From assembly GCF_014205115.1 (NCBI RefSeq), contig NZ_JACHMW010000001.1, positions 2,356,001 through 2,420,000 on the forward strand: 64,000 nt of DNA, given 5' to 3'. Origin of the DNA: Micrococcus endophyticus. Its GTDB lineage: Bacteria > Actinomycetota > Actinomycetes > Actinomycetales > Micrococcaceae. This document shows, piece after piece, positions 56,555 to 64,000 of the stretch (within the stretch, counting starts at the first letter, position 1; the number at the start of each line of letters is the position of its first letter). Position numbers and translations under genes: made by a program. The notes under the pieces were generated by a model, which was not told where the DNA came from, made no database searches, and saw only the letters and a program-made list of their open reading frames with translations.

Positions 56555-57487
56555 ATGACCGCGCCCCCCGCACCCCCCGTGCCCGCCGACGCGCCCCTGT
56601 ACACCCGCACCGCCCGCGCCGCCGCCGGCCGGGTGATCCGCCGCTACTCCACCTCCTTCTCGTGGGCCTGCCGCACCCTGCCGCGCGAGGCCCGCCGGGA
56701 CGTCGAGGCGATCTACGCGATGGTGCGCGTGGCGGACGAGGCGGTGGACGGCGTCGCGCAGGCCGCGGGCCTGGACTCGCAGCGGGTCCGCGCCGCCCTG
56801 GACGACTACGAGCGGGCCTGCGAGGCGGCCATGGCCAGCGGCTTCTCCACGGACCTCGTGCTGCACGCGTTCGGGGACGTCGCCCGCCGGCACGGGATCA
56901 CCCCGGAGCTGACCCGCCCGTTCTTCGCCTCCATGCGCGCGGACCTGGGGGTCAGCGAGCACGGGGCGGAGTCGCTGGCGGCCTACATCCACGGCTCCGC
57001 CGAGGTGGTGGGGCTGATGTGCCTGCAGGTGTTCCTCTCCCTGCCCGGCACCCGGGCGCGGACCCCGGCCGAGCGCGAGGCGATCCGCGCGCAGGCCGCC
57101 CGCCTCGGCGCCGCCTTCCAGAAGGTGAACTTCCTGCGGGACCTCGCCGCGGACCACGACGGCCTCGGCCGCACCTACCTGACCGGCGCCGCCCCGGACG
57201 AGCTCACCGAGGCGCGCAAGGCCGAGCTCGTGGCCGAGGTCCGTGCCGACCTCGCCGCCGCCCTGCCCGGCATCCGCGCCCTCGACCCGCGGGCCGGCCG
57301 CGCGGTCGCCTTGGCCCACGGGCTGTTCGCGGCGCTCGCGGACCGGATCGAGGCCACCCCCGCCGCCGAGCTGGCCCGCCGCCGCGTGCGCGTGCCGGAC
57401 GCGCAGAAGGCCCGCATCGCCGCCCGGGTGCTGGCGGAGCAGGCCGGCCTGGCCGTGGCCCGACGACGCCGGGGAGGCCGCCGGTGA
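56555..57487 (+). CDS. crtB: Phytoene synthase
   Basis: A 310-residue squalene/phytoene synthase joining two GGPP molecules to C40 phytoene. It shows IRRYSTSFSWACRTLP, the first Asp-rich motif VRVADEAVDG and the second region VNFLRDLAADHDGLGRTYL. Begins one base after the crtE stop and overlaps crtI. Confidence 0.93.
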   Translation: MTAPPAPPVPADAPLYTRTARAAAGRVIRRYSTSFSWACRTLPREARRDVEAIYAMVRVADEAVDGVAQAAGLDSQRVRAALDDYERACEAAMASGFSTDLVLHAFGDVARRHGITPELTRPFFASMRADLGVSEHGAESLAAYIHGSAEVVGLMCLQVFLSLPGTRARTPAEREAIRAQAARLGAAFQKVNFLRDLAADHDGLGRTYLTGAAPDELTEARKAELVAEVRADLAAALPGIRALDPRAGRAVALAHGLFAALADRIEATPAAELARRRVRVPDAQKARIAARVLAEQAGLAVARRRRGGRR

Positions 57488-59178
57488 GCGCGGCGCCGAA
57501 CGTCGCATCCGGTGCCGCAGCGCACGACGACGGCCCGCGCGCCGTGGTGATCGGCGGCGGGTTCGCCGGGCTGGCGACGGCGGGGCTGCTCGCCCGCGAC
57601 GGCCACCGCGTGACCCTGCTCGAGCGGAACGACGGGCTGGGCGGCCGGTCCGGGCGGTGGTCCGCGGAGGGCTTCGCCTTCGACACGGGCCCGTCCTGGT
57701 ACCTCATGCCCGAGGTGATCGATCGCTGGTTCCGGCTCATGGGCGCCTCCGCCGCCGAGCGCCTGGACCTGCACCGACTGGACCCCGGCTACCGCGTGTA
57801 CTTCGAGGAGCACTTGGACGCCCCGCCCGTGGACGTGCGCACCGGCCACGCCGAGGAGCTGGTCGAGTCGCTCGAGCCGGGTGCGGGGGAGCGGCTGCGG
57901 GCCTACCTGGACTCGGCCGGCCGCGTGTACGAGCTGGCCAAGGAGCATTTCCTCTACACGGACTTCCGCCGGCCGGCGGACCTCGCCCGTCCCGCGGTGC
58001 TCCGGGCCCTGCCGTCGTTGGGGCCCCAGCTGCTCGGCGGGCTGCGCGCGCACGTCGCCGCCCGCTTCCGGGACCCGCGGATCCGCCAGATCCTCGGCTA
58101 CCCGGCCGTGTTCCTGGGGACCTCGCCGGACCGGGCGCCGGCCATGTACCACCTCATGTCCCACCTGGACCTGAGGGACGGCGTCCAGTACCCGATCGGC
58201 GGGTTCGCCGCGCTCGTGGACGCCATGGCGGACCTGGTGCGCGAGGCCGGGGTGGAGGTCGTCACCGGCGCCGAGGCGACCCGGATCGAGGTCGAGGACG
58301 CCGCGCGTCGGCGCCGCCGCCGGGGCCGGGTGACCGGCGTCGTCGTCCGGCAGGGCGGGACCGAGCGCCGCCTGCCCGCGGACACCGTGGTGGCCGCCGC
58401 GGACCTGCACCACGTGCAGACCGCCCTCCTGCCGCCGGCCCAGCGGGTTGCCGAGTCCGCGTGGGACCGCCGCGACCCCGGCCCCTCCGGGGTGCTCGTG
58501 TGTGTGGGCGTGCGCGGGGCGCTGCCGCAGCTGGCCCACCACACGCTGCTGTTCACGGCGGACTGGGAGGACAACTTCGGGCGCATCGAGCGCGGGGAGG
58601 ACCTCGCCGCGGACACCTCGATCTACGTCTCCCGCACCTCCGCCACGGACCCGGGGGTCGCCCCGGACGGGGACGAGTCCCTGTTCGTGCTGGTGCCCGC
58701 CCCCGCCGAGCCCGGCTGGGGCCGCGGCGGGATCCGGGTCCGCGAGGGCGACGGCTGGCGGGTGGAGCGCGAGGGGGACGCGCAGGTGGAGGCCGTGGCG
58801 GACCGCGCCCTGGACCAGCTCGCCCGCTGGGCCGGGATCGAGGACCTGCACGAGCGGATCGTGGTGCGCCGGACGATCGGGCCCGGGGACTTCGCCGCGG
58901 ACGTTCACGCCTGGCGCGGCTCCATGCTGGGCCCCGGGCACACCCTCGCCCAGTCCGCGATGTTCCGCCCCTCCGTGCGGGACGCGGACGTGGCCGGGCT
59001 GCTGTACGCCGGCTCCTCCGTGCGCCCGGGCATCGGCGTGCCCATGTGCCTGATCTCGGCGGAGGTCGTCCGGGAGGAGCTGCGGCACGCCGCGCGGCGG
59101 GATGCGCTCCGCGCCCAGCGCCGGGGCAGATCCCAGGACGACGACGGCGCCCGCCGGGGCCGAGTGGCGGCGTCGTGA
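57484..59178 (+). CDS. crtI: Phytoene desaturase
   Basis: A 564-residue flavoprotein with N-terminal FAD motif VVIGGGFAGLATAGLLARDG and substrate/FAD segments such as GLGGRSGRW and FDTGPSWYLMPEV. The C-terminal family signature is GLLYAGSSVRPGIGVPMCL. It introduces four double bonds into phytoene to form lycopene. GTG start overlaps the crtB stop. Confidence 0.93.
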   Translation: MSAAPNVASGAAAHDDGPRAVVIGGGFAGLATAGLLARDGHRVTLLERNDGLGGRSGRWSAEGFAFDTGPSWYLMPEVIDRWFRLMGASAAERLDLHRLDPGYRVYFEEHLDAPPVDVRTGHAEELVESLEPGAGERLRAYLDSAGRVYELAKEHFLYTDFRRPADLARPAVLRALPSLGPQLLGGLRAHVAARFRDPRIRQILGYPAVFLGTSPDRAPAMYHLMSHLDLRDGVQYPIGGFAALVDAMADLVREAGVEVVTGAEATRIEVEDAARRRRRRGRVTGVVVRQGGTERRLPADTVVAAADLHHVQTALLPPAQRVAESAWDRRDPGPSGVLVCVGVRGALPQLAHHTLLFTADWEDNFGRIERGEDLAADTSIYVSRTSATDPGVAPDGDESLFVLVPAPAEPGWGRGGIRVREGDGWRVEREGDAQVEAVADRALDQLARWAGIEDLHERIVVRRTIGPGDFAADVHAWRGSMLGPGHTLAQSAMFRPSVRDADVAGLLYAGSSVRPGIGVPMCLISAEVVREELRHAARRDALRAQRRGRSQDDDGARRGRVAAS

Positions 59179-60056
59179 TCCGCACGCTGTTCTGGGCCTC
59201 GCGCCCCGTGAGCTGGGTGAACACGGCGTATCCGTTCGCGGCGGCCGCGATCCTCACCGGCGGGCTGCCGACGTGGCTGGTGGTGCTGGGCACGGTGTTC
59301 TTCCTGGTGCCGTACAACCTGGCCATGTACGGCATCAACGACGTCTTCGACTTCGCCTCGGACCTGCGCAATCCGCGCAAGGGCGGGGTGGAGGGCTCGG
59401 TGCTGGCGGACCCCGCCGTGCGCCGCCGCGTGCTGCGGTGGTCCTGCCTCGTGGCCGTGCCGTTCGTGGCGGTGTTGGCCGGATGGTCGATCGCCCGGGG
59501 GCAGTGGGACGCCCTCGCCGTGCTGGCGGTGAGCCTGTTCGCGGTGGTCGCGTACTCGTGGGCGGGGCTGCGGTTCAAGGAGCGGCCGTTCCTGGACGCG
59601 GCGACGTCGGCCACGCACTTCGTCTCCCCGGCGCTCTACGGGCTGGTGCTCGCCGGGGCCGCGTTCACGCCCGCGCTGTGGGCGCTGCTGGGCGGGTTCT
59701 TCCTGTGGGGGATGGCCTCGCAGATGTTCGGCGCGGTGCAGGACGTGCTCCCGGACCGCGAGGGCGGGCTGGCCTCCGTGGCCACGGTGCTGGGAGCGAG
59801 GCCCACGGTGTGGCTCGCGGCCGCGCTCTACGCGGGCGCGGGCCTGCTGATGCTGGGCACGGAGTGGCCCGGCCCTCTCGCAGCCCTGCTGGCGGTGCCC
59901 TACGTGCTCAACGTGCTGCGCTTCCGCGCCGTCACGGACGCGACGTCCGGGGCGGCGCACCGCGGCTGGCGGCTGTTCCTGCCACTGAACTACGTGACGG
60001 GGTTCCTGGTGACAATGCTGCTGATCGGCTGGGCGCTGGCCCGGGGAGGGGTGTGA
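59175..60056 (+). CDS. crtE2: Lycopene elongase (UbiA-type prenyltransferase)
   Basis: A 293-residue polytopic membrane prenyltransferase of the UbiA family, with the Asp-rich motif INDVFDFASDLRNPRKGG and the second QDVLPDREGG. In C50 carotenoid pathways it adds two C5 units to lycopene to make flavuxanthin-type C50 products. GTG start overlaps crtI. Confidence 0.9.
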   Translation: MIRTLFWASRPVSWVNTAYPFAAAAILTGGLPTWLVVLGTVFFLVPYNLAMYGINDVFDFASDLRNPRKGGVEGSVLADPAVRRRVLRWSCLVAVPFVAVLAGWSIARGQWDALAVLAVSLFAVVAYSWAGLRFKERPFLDAATSATHFVSPALYGLVLAGAAFTPALWALLGGFFLWGMASQMFGAVQDVLPDREGGLASVATVLGARPTVWLAAALYAGAGLLMLGTEWPGPLAALLAVPYVLNVLRFRAVTDATSGAAHRGWRLFLPLNYVTGFLVTMLLIGWALARGGV

Positions 60057-60443
60057 ATGGTCTACCTGCTGACGCTGCTGGCCGTGATCGGCTGCATGGC
60101 CCTGCTCGACTGGCGCCACCGCCTCTTCCTGTGGGCCCGGCCCGGGGCCGCGCTGGTGGTGCTCGCCGTCGGGATGGCCTACTTCCTGGCCTGGGACGTG
60201 TGGGGGATCGCCGAGGGTGTGTTCCTTCACCGCGACTCCCCGTACATGACCGGCATCATGCTGGCCCCGCAGCTGCCGCTGGAGGAGGGCTTCTTCCTGC
60301 TGTTCCTCAGCCAGATCACCATGGTCCTGTTCACGGGGGCCGTGCGGATCCTGGAACACCGCGCCGGGCAACGGGCGGGGGTGCGGCCGGGCCGGAGTGC
60401 GGCCCGGGCCGGGGGCACGACGGCGGCCGGGGGGACGCGATGA
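60057..60443 (+). CDS. crtYg: C50 carotenoid cyclase subunit
   Basis: A 128-residue membrane protein with three helices and the conserved cyclase segment PYMTGIMLAPQLPLEEGFFL. It is one half of a heterodimeric cyclase that closes the ends of C50 carotenoids. Whether the product is gamma (sarcinaxanthin) or epsilon type cannot be read from the sequence; the gene order is that of the sarcinaxanthin cluster. Begins directly after the crtE2 stop. Confidence 0.88.
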   Translation: MVYLLTLLAVIGCMALLDWRHRLFLWARPGAALVVLAVGMAYFLAWDVWGIAEGVFLHRDSPYMTGIMLAPQLPLEEGFFLLFLSQITMVLFTGAVRILEHRAGQRAGVRPGRSAARAGGTTAAGGTR

Positions 60444-60820
60444 CCTTCCTGGACCTGATCCTCGTCTTCGTCGGCCTCGCCGCGGCCGTCCTCGTGGCGG
60501 TCGCGCTGACCGGGCGGGTGCGCGCCCGGCACACGGCGGCCATCGCCGCGGCGCTGGCGTCCCTGTGGGTGCTCACGGCCGTCTTCGACAACGTCATGAT
60601 CGCCGCCGGCCTGTTCGACTACGGCCACGACCTGCTCTCCGGGATCTACGTTGGGCTCGCGCCCATCGAGGACTTCGCCTACCCGCTGGGCTCGGCGCTG
60701 CTGCTGCCGGCGGTGTGGCTGCTGCTGACGGGGCGCCGCCGCCGGGGAGGGGAGCGGTCGCCTGACGGCGGCGCCGAGCCCACGGGCGACGGCTCCAGCA
60801 CGGCGGACGCGGGGCGCTGA
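60440..60820 (+). CDS. crtYh: C50 carotenoid cyclase subunit
   Basis: A 126-residue membrane protein with three helices and conserved motifs VFDNVMIAAGLFDYGHD and GIYVGLAPIEDFAYPLG, partner of the preceding subunit. Start overlaps crtYg by four bases. Its C-terminus (about 25 residues) is polar and Gly-rich. Confidence 0.88.
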   Translation: MTFLDLILVFVGLAAAVLVAVALTGRVRARHTAAIAAALASLWVLTAVFDNVMIAAGLFDYGHDLLSGIYVGLAPIEDFAYPLGSALLLPAVWLLLTGRRRRGGERSPDGGAEPTGDGSSTADAGR

Positions 60821-60821
60821 C

Positions 60822-61388
60822 GTGCTCCCGCTCATCCCGGCTGACCTGCTGCGCGCCCTCGGTCTCGTGCTCATCCCGGCCGCGTGGGCGGTGGCCGGCT
60901 GGCCGTCCGCTGCCGTGATGCTCCTCGTGTTCGGTGCGCAGTGGCTGACCCGCTGGCTCGTGCCCGGCTCCGCCCTGGACTGGGGCGCGCAGGCGGTGCT
61001 GCTCGCGGCCGGCTGGTTCAGCGTGACCGGGCTCTACCACCGGGTCGAGGCGCTGGACCTGGTGATGCACGCGGCGGCGAGCGCCGCCGTCGTCGGGCTG
61101 GTGGCCGTGGCCGCGCGGGCCCGGCTGCGCCGCCGGGGCGAGGACCCGGGCGCGCTGGTGCGCCGGCTCGGGCCGGTGCTGTCCGCCGCGGCGCTGACGG
61201 GCGCCGGCGTGGGCCTGGGCGTGCTGTGGGAGCTGGCCGAGTGGTGGGGGCACACCGTGGTCACCGCGGAGATCGGGGTCGGCTACGACGACACCATCGG
61301 CGACCTCGCCGCCGACCTGTTCGGCGCTGGTGCGGGCGCCGCGCTCGCCGTGCGTGGGCAGCTGCGGGCCGCGGGGTCCGCGCGGTGA
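60822..61388 (+). CDS. DUF2238-like membrane protein within the carotenoid operon
   Basis: A 188-residue membrane protein with about five helices. VLWELAEWWGHTVVTAEIGV and GYDDTIGDLAADLFGA match the YjdF/DUF2238 pattern. It starts with GTG one base after crtYh and overlaps crtX, so it is expressed with the carotenoid genes. No known step of sarcinaxanthin synthesis requires it; a role in membrane placement of the pigment or in export is possible. Confidence 0.8.
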   Translation: MLPLIPADLLRALGLVLIPAAWAVAGWPSAAVMLLVFGAQWLTRWLVPGSALDWGAQAVLLAAGWFSVTGLYHRVEALDLVMHAAASAAVVGLVAVAARARLRRRGEDPGALVRRLGPVLSAAALTGAGVGLGVLWELAEWWGHTVVTAEIGVGYDDTIGDLAADLFGAGAGAALAVRGQLRAAGSAR

Positions 61389-62146
61389 GCGGCGGCCGGC
61401 CTGCCGGGGCGCTCACGGTGTCCGTGGTGGTCCCCGTGCTCGACGACGCCGCTCACCTGCGCGAGTGCCTGCGGCACCTGGCCCGGCAGACGCGCCCCGC
61501 GGACGAGGTGATCGTGGTGGACAACGGCAGCGCGGACGACTCGGCCGCCGTCGCCGCCGAGGCCGGGGCGCGCGTCGTGCACGAGCCTCTCCGGGGCATT
61601 CCCGCCGCCGCGGCCGCCGGCTACGACGCCGCCGTCGGGGACGTGATCCTGCGCTGCGACGCGGACACCCGCCCGCCGCCGGACTGGGTGGCCCGCGCCG
61701 CCGGCCGGTTCGAGGCCGAGCCGGACCTGGCCGCCCTCACCGGTCCCGGCACCTTCTACGACCAGCCGCGTCTCCTCGCTCGGCTGCGCTCGCGCGCCTA
61801 CAGCGCGGCGTACCGGTTCGGGGCGGGGGCGGCGGTGGCCGGGACCGCACTGTGGGGCTCGAATCTCGGCCTGCGCGCCGAGGCGTGGCGGGCCGTGCGC
61901 GGGCGCGTGCACCGGCGCCGCCCCGACGTCCACGACGACCTGGACCTCTCCTTCCACCTCGGCCTGGCCGACGTCGGAAGCGTGGTCCACGACCGCCGGC
62001 TGCACGTGGGGGCGGCCGGGCGGATCTTCACGTCCCTGCCGGCGCGCGTGCGGCAGCTGCGGATGGCCGTGACGACCCTGCGCCTCAACTGGGCGCTGCT
62101 CTCCCCGGGGATGCGCTGGGTCCGGCGGGCGCGACGCTCACGCTGA
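61385..62146 (+). CDS. crtX: Carotenoid glycosyltransferase (family 2)
   Basis: A 253-residue GT-A glycosyltransferase: LTVSVVVPVLDDAAHLRECL, EVIVVDNGSADDS (nucleotide-sugar binding), LRCDADTRPP (DxD) and DVHDDLDLSFHLG. By position it adds glucose to the C50 carotenoid diol. GTG start overlaps the DUF2238-like gene. Its 3' end overlaps the convergent SDR gene by nine bases. Confidence 0.87.
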   Translation: MSGGRPAGALTVSVVVPVLDDAAHLRECLRHLARQTRPADEVIVVDNGSADDSAAVAAEAGARVVHEPLRGIPAAAAAGYDAAVGDVILRCDADTRPPPDWVARAAGRFEAEPDLAALTGPGTFYDQPRLLARLRSRAYSAAYRFGAGAAVAGTALWGSNLGLRAEAWRAVRGRVHRRRPDVHDDLDLSFHLGLADVGSVVHDRRLHVGAAGRIFTSLPARVRQLRMAVTTLRLNWALLSPGMRWVRRARRSR

Positions 62147-63799
62147 GGCGCCGCGGTCCAGCGGGTTCCTGCGCAGCGGCAGCCGGCCCACGAGGGCGCG
62201 AGCGAGACTCCGGGGCCGCCGCCGCTCCCCGCCCGTGGTGCGCCGCTGGGCCTCGGCGAGGATGTTGGCGGCCATCTCGGGGAAGACCACGGCGTGGAAC
62301 GGCAGGATGGCCGTCCAGTAGGCGCGGCCCAGCAGGCCGTCCGGCATGAAGATCGCCCGCTGGCGGTAGACGGAGCCGCCGCCCTCCCGCGGCTCGGTGG
62401 ACATCTGCAGCCACGCCCGGCCGCCGGCCTTCATCTCGGCGCGCAGCGTGAGCCGGCGGCCGTGCTCCACGTCCTCCACCCGCCACCAGTCGACGGCGTC
62501 GCCGCGGCGCAGCCGGTCCTGGTCCCGCCGGCCCCGGATCAGGCCGGGCCCGCCGACGAGCTTGTCTGCGAGGCCGCGGACCTTCCAGAGCATCGGCGTG
62601 GAGTACCAGCCGTTGGCGCCGCCCACGGACTCGATCACGGGCCACACGTCCTGCGGCGGCAGGTCCGACTGGCGCTCCCGCTCGTCCGTGTACACGGTGG
62701 TGCCGGACCAGTCCGGGTCCGAGGGCAGCGGGTCGGCCGGGTCGGCGGCGGCGTGGAAGTCCGCGTCGAAGGTGACGTCCAGGGGGCCCTCCTTCTCCCG
62801 CTTCAGCGCCAGCCGCACGGCGTCCATGTAGGAGGTCAGCCCGCCCGGCGGGTCCGGGATGAGGTCGCGGACCGAGCGGTCCTCCACGACCGCCTCCTCG
62901 GCGAGGGATGCGGCCAGGGGCAGGGCCACCGCGACCGGGATGGGGGTCACCGTGCCGATCCAGAAGCCCGCCAGGGTCTGCAGCGGGAACGGAGTGGGGA
63001 TCACGATGCGCCGGGACAGTCCGGCGGCCTTGGCGTAGTCCACCAGCACGCTTGCGAATGACTGGGGGTGTCCGTTGCCGATCTGTGCCCTCAGCTGCAC
63101 GGGCTCCGGGAGGGCGCAGGCCTGCAGGAGGTAGTACAGGACGTCGCGGATGGCCAGCGGCTCCACCCGGTTCTTCAGCCAGGACGGGCCGGGCATCACG
63201 GGCAGCCGTTCGGCGAGGTGGCGGATCATCTCGAACGAGGTGGAGCCCGAGCCGATGATCACCCCGGCCTCGAACGTCAGCGCCGGCGTCGCCGCCTGCT
63301 CGAGACGCTCGGCCACGAGCGCGCGGGAGCGCATGTGGTCGGACAGCTCCGCGACGGGGATCTTGTCCGGGTGCAGGCCGGAGAGATAGACGAGCTGGGC
63401 CACGCCGGCCGTGTCCGCGGCGGTGCCCACGATGTCCGCGATCCGCTGCTCCTGGGTCACGAAGTCACCGCCCCCGCCCATGGAGTGCACGAGGTAGAGC
63501 ACGGTGTGCACGTCCTGCATGGCGGCTTCGACGAGGTCCGCCTCGGTGAGGTCGAGTTCCACCGCCTCGACGCCCTCCGACCACGGCCGGTCCGCGAGGT
63601 CGGAGGGGTTCCGGGCGCCGGCCCGGACGTCGAAGCCGGCGGCGAGCAGTTCGGGGATGAGGCGCCCGCCCACGTACCCGGTGGCACCGGTGACGAGGAC
63701 GCGACGGCCCCGGCCTTCCGGCAGGGACAGGCCGAGGGGGGAGGTGTGGGACGCCGGCGTGGCACCGGCGGGGACGGGGGAGGGCTGTGTGGACGCCAT
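62138..63799 (-). CDS. SDR (NAD(P)-binding) plus DUF2867 protein
   Basis: A 553-residue protein. The N-terminal atypical SDR domain has LVTGATGYVGGRLIPELLAAG and YLVHSMGGGGDFV. The C-terminal region, from about residue 370, resembles DUF2867 (SVGGANGWYSTPMLWKVRGL, VDWWRVEDVEHGRRLTLRAE, YWTAILPFHAVVFPEMAANI). Members often lie near carotenoid or photolyase genes in actinobacteria, but the reaction is unknown. Leaderless start from TAGAGT. Confidence 0.87.
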   Translation of the reverse strand: MASTQPSPVPAGATPASHTSPLGLSLPEGRGRRVLVTGATGYVGGRLIPELLAAGFDVRAGARNPSDLADRPWSEGVEAVELDLTEADLVEAAMQDVHTVLYLVHSMGGGGDFVTQEQRIADIVGTAADTAGVAQLVYLSGLHPDKIPVAELSDHMRSRALVAERLEQAATPALTFEAGVIIGSGSTSFEMIRHLAERLPVMPGPSWLKNRVEPLAIRDVLYYLLQACALPEPVQLRAQIGNGHPQSFASVLVDYAKAAGLSRRIVIPTPFPLQTLAGFWIGTVTPIPVAVALPLAASLAEEAVVEDRSVRDLIPDPPGGLTSYMDAVRLALKREKEGPLDVTFDADFHAAADPADPLPSDPDWSGTTVYTDERERQSDLPPQDVWPVIESVGGANGWYSTPMLWKVRGLADKLVGGPGLIRGRRDQDRLRRGDAVDWWRVEDVEHGRRLTLRAEMKAGGRAWLQMSTEPREGGGSVYRQRAIFMPDGLLGRAYWTAILPFHAVVFPEMAANILAEAQRRTTGGERRRPRSLARALVGRLPLRRNPLDRGASA

Positions 63800-63805
63800 G
63801 GGCGC

Positions 63806-63811
63806 ACTCTA
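63806..63811 (-). promoter_or_regulatory. -10 box (TAGAGT) of a leaderless promoter
   Basis: Six bases upstream of the minus-strand ATG at 63799. Confidence 0.55.
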
Positions 63812-63933
63812 GGGTCCGGGGCGGGTCGGCCTGAAGGTCTCAGGTGTGCGGACCCGGGGCCCGTGAGTGGGCACGCCGCCGGACCGGTGTCGGCCGGAGC
63901 AGGCCCTGCACGGTCCGTGAAAGACTGCTCGCT

Positions 63934-64000
63934 ATGGCCACTGCAGATTCCGGAGACGTCCTGCCGCACCTGCGCACTGAGGCCATCCGCGCCGTCGTCG
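63934..64000 (+). CDS. N-terminal fragment of an unidentified protein, cut by the window edge
   Basis: An ATG at 63934, seven bases after an AAGACT -10-like box, opens a frame of about 22 residues (MATADSGDVLPHLRTEAIRA) to the window end. It is divergent from the SDR gene. The family cannot be identified from so little sequence. Confidence 0.5.
   Translation, partial: MATADSGDVLPHLRTEAIRAVV

Overview
The window is a 64 kb stretch of very GC-rich, gene-dense actinobacterial chromosome. Three things point to Micrococcus luteus or a close relative (Micrococcaceae): the codon bias, the CstR/CsoR-type metal and sulfur regulation, and an intact C50-carotenoid operon in the order crtE-crtB-crtI-crtE2-crtYg-crtYh-(membrane gene)-crtX, the layout known for sarcinaxanthin synthesis in M. 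luteus. I see no rRNA, tRNA, CRISPR array, prophage or plasmid functions. One damaged IS3-family element is present.

Layout. 0-4.6 kb: rlmC, a HEAT-repeat protein, a double-hotdog thioesterase and a cardiolipin synthase-like protein. 4.7-8.4 kb: a reactive-sulfur detoxification island (persulfide dioxygenase/rhodanese, rhodanese-DUF2892, TauE exporter, CstR regulator, small Cys protein) behind CstR-type operators. 8.4-12.6 kb: an orphan secreted/cytosolic gene pair, a second thioesterase, a TipA-like MerR regulator and a YdhK-type lipoprotein under a CsoR-type operator. 13.0-16.9 kb: a heterodimeric ABC exporter. 16.9-22.7 kb: a duplicated accessory locus (small secreted peptide, lipoprotein, MacAB-like export genes) whose first copy is wrecked by the IS3 insertion. 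22.7-31.1 kb: SulP transporter, VOC protein, CPBP protease, MATE exporter, small membrane proteins and L-lactate dehydrogenase. 31.2-41.7 kb: CGNR regulator, ThDP enzyme, the DUF779/GAF-regulator/aldehyde dehydrogenase/alcohol dehydrogenase group with CRP-like sites, hydrolase and hotdog genes. 41.9-45.9 kb: an acetyltransferase and the csoR-copZ-copA copper operon. 46-49 kb: a three-helix-bundle LMW-phosphatase-like protein and a stand-alone three-helix-bundle protein, both behind PHO-box-like repeats, flanking an isochorismate synthase. 49.2-54.8 kb: DUF2236 protein, rlmN, a stress flavin-binding-fold protein, aroQ, thioredoxin, idi and a lipoprotein. 54.9-62.1 kb: the marR-crt operon; idi upstream supplies its isoprenoid precursor. 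62.1-64 kb: an SDR-DUF2867 protein and a truncated gene.

Two genome-style features run through the whole window. First, about twenty genes have a -10 box (TANNNT or close) exactly 6-7 bases before the start codon and no leader, so leaderless transcripts are the norm here; this also fixes many start codons. Second, a 33-bp dispersed repeat with core TTTCGTGCGGGAAACGGGAG occurs nearly 30 times, singly, in tandem at 33-bp steps and as inverted pairs. It sits mainly between genes but also in frame inside rlmC and an ABC exporter gene. Two further palindromic repeat families, a 20-bp tandem array and a 23-base poly-C tract (an expansion inside one 33-bp repeat unit) are present too.
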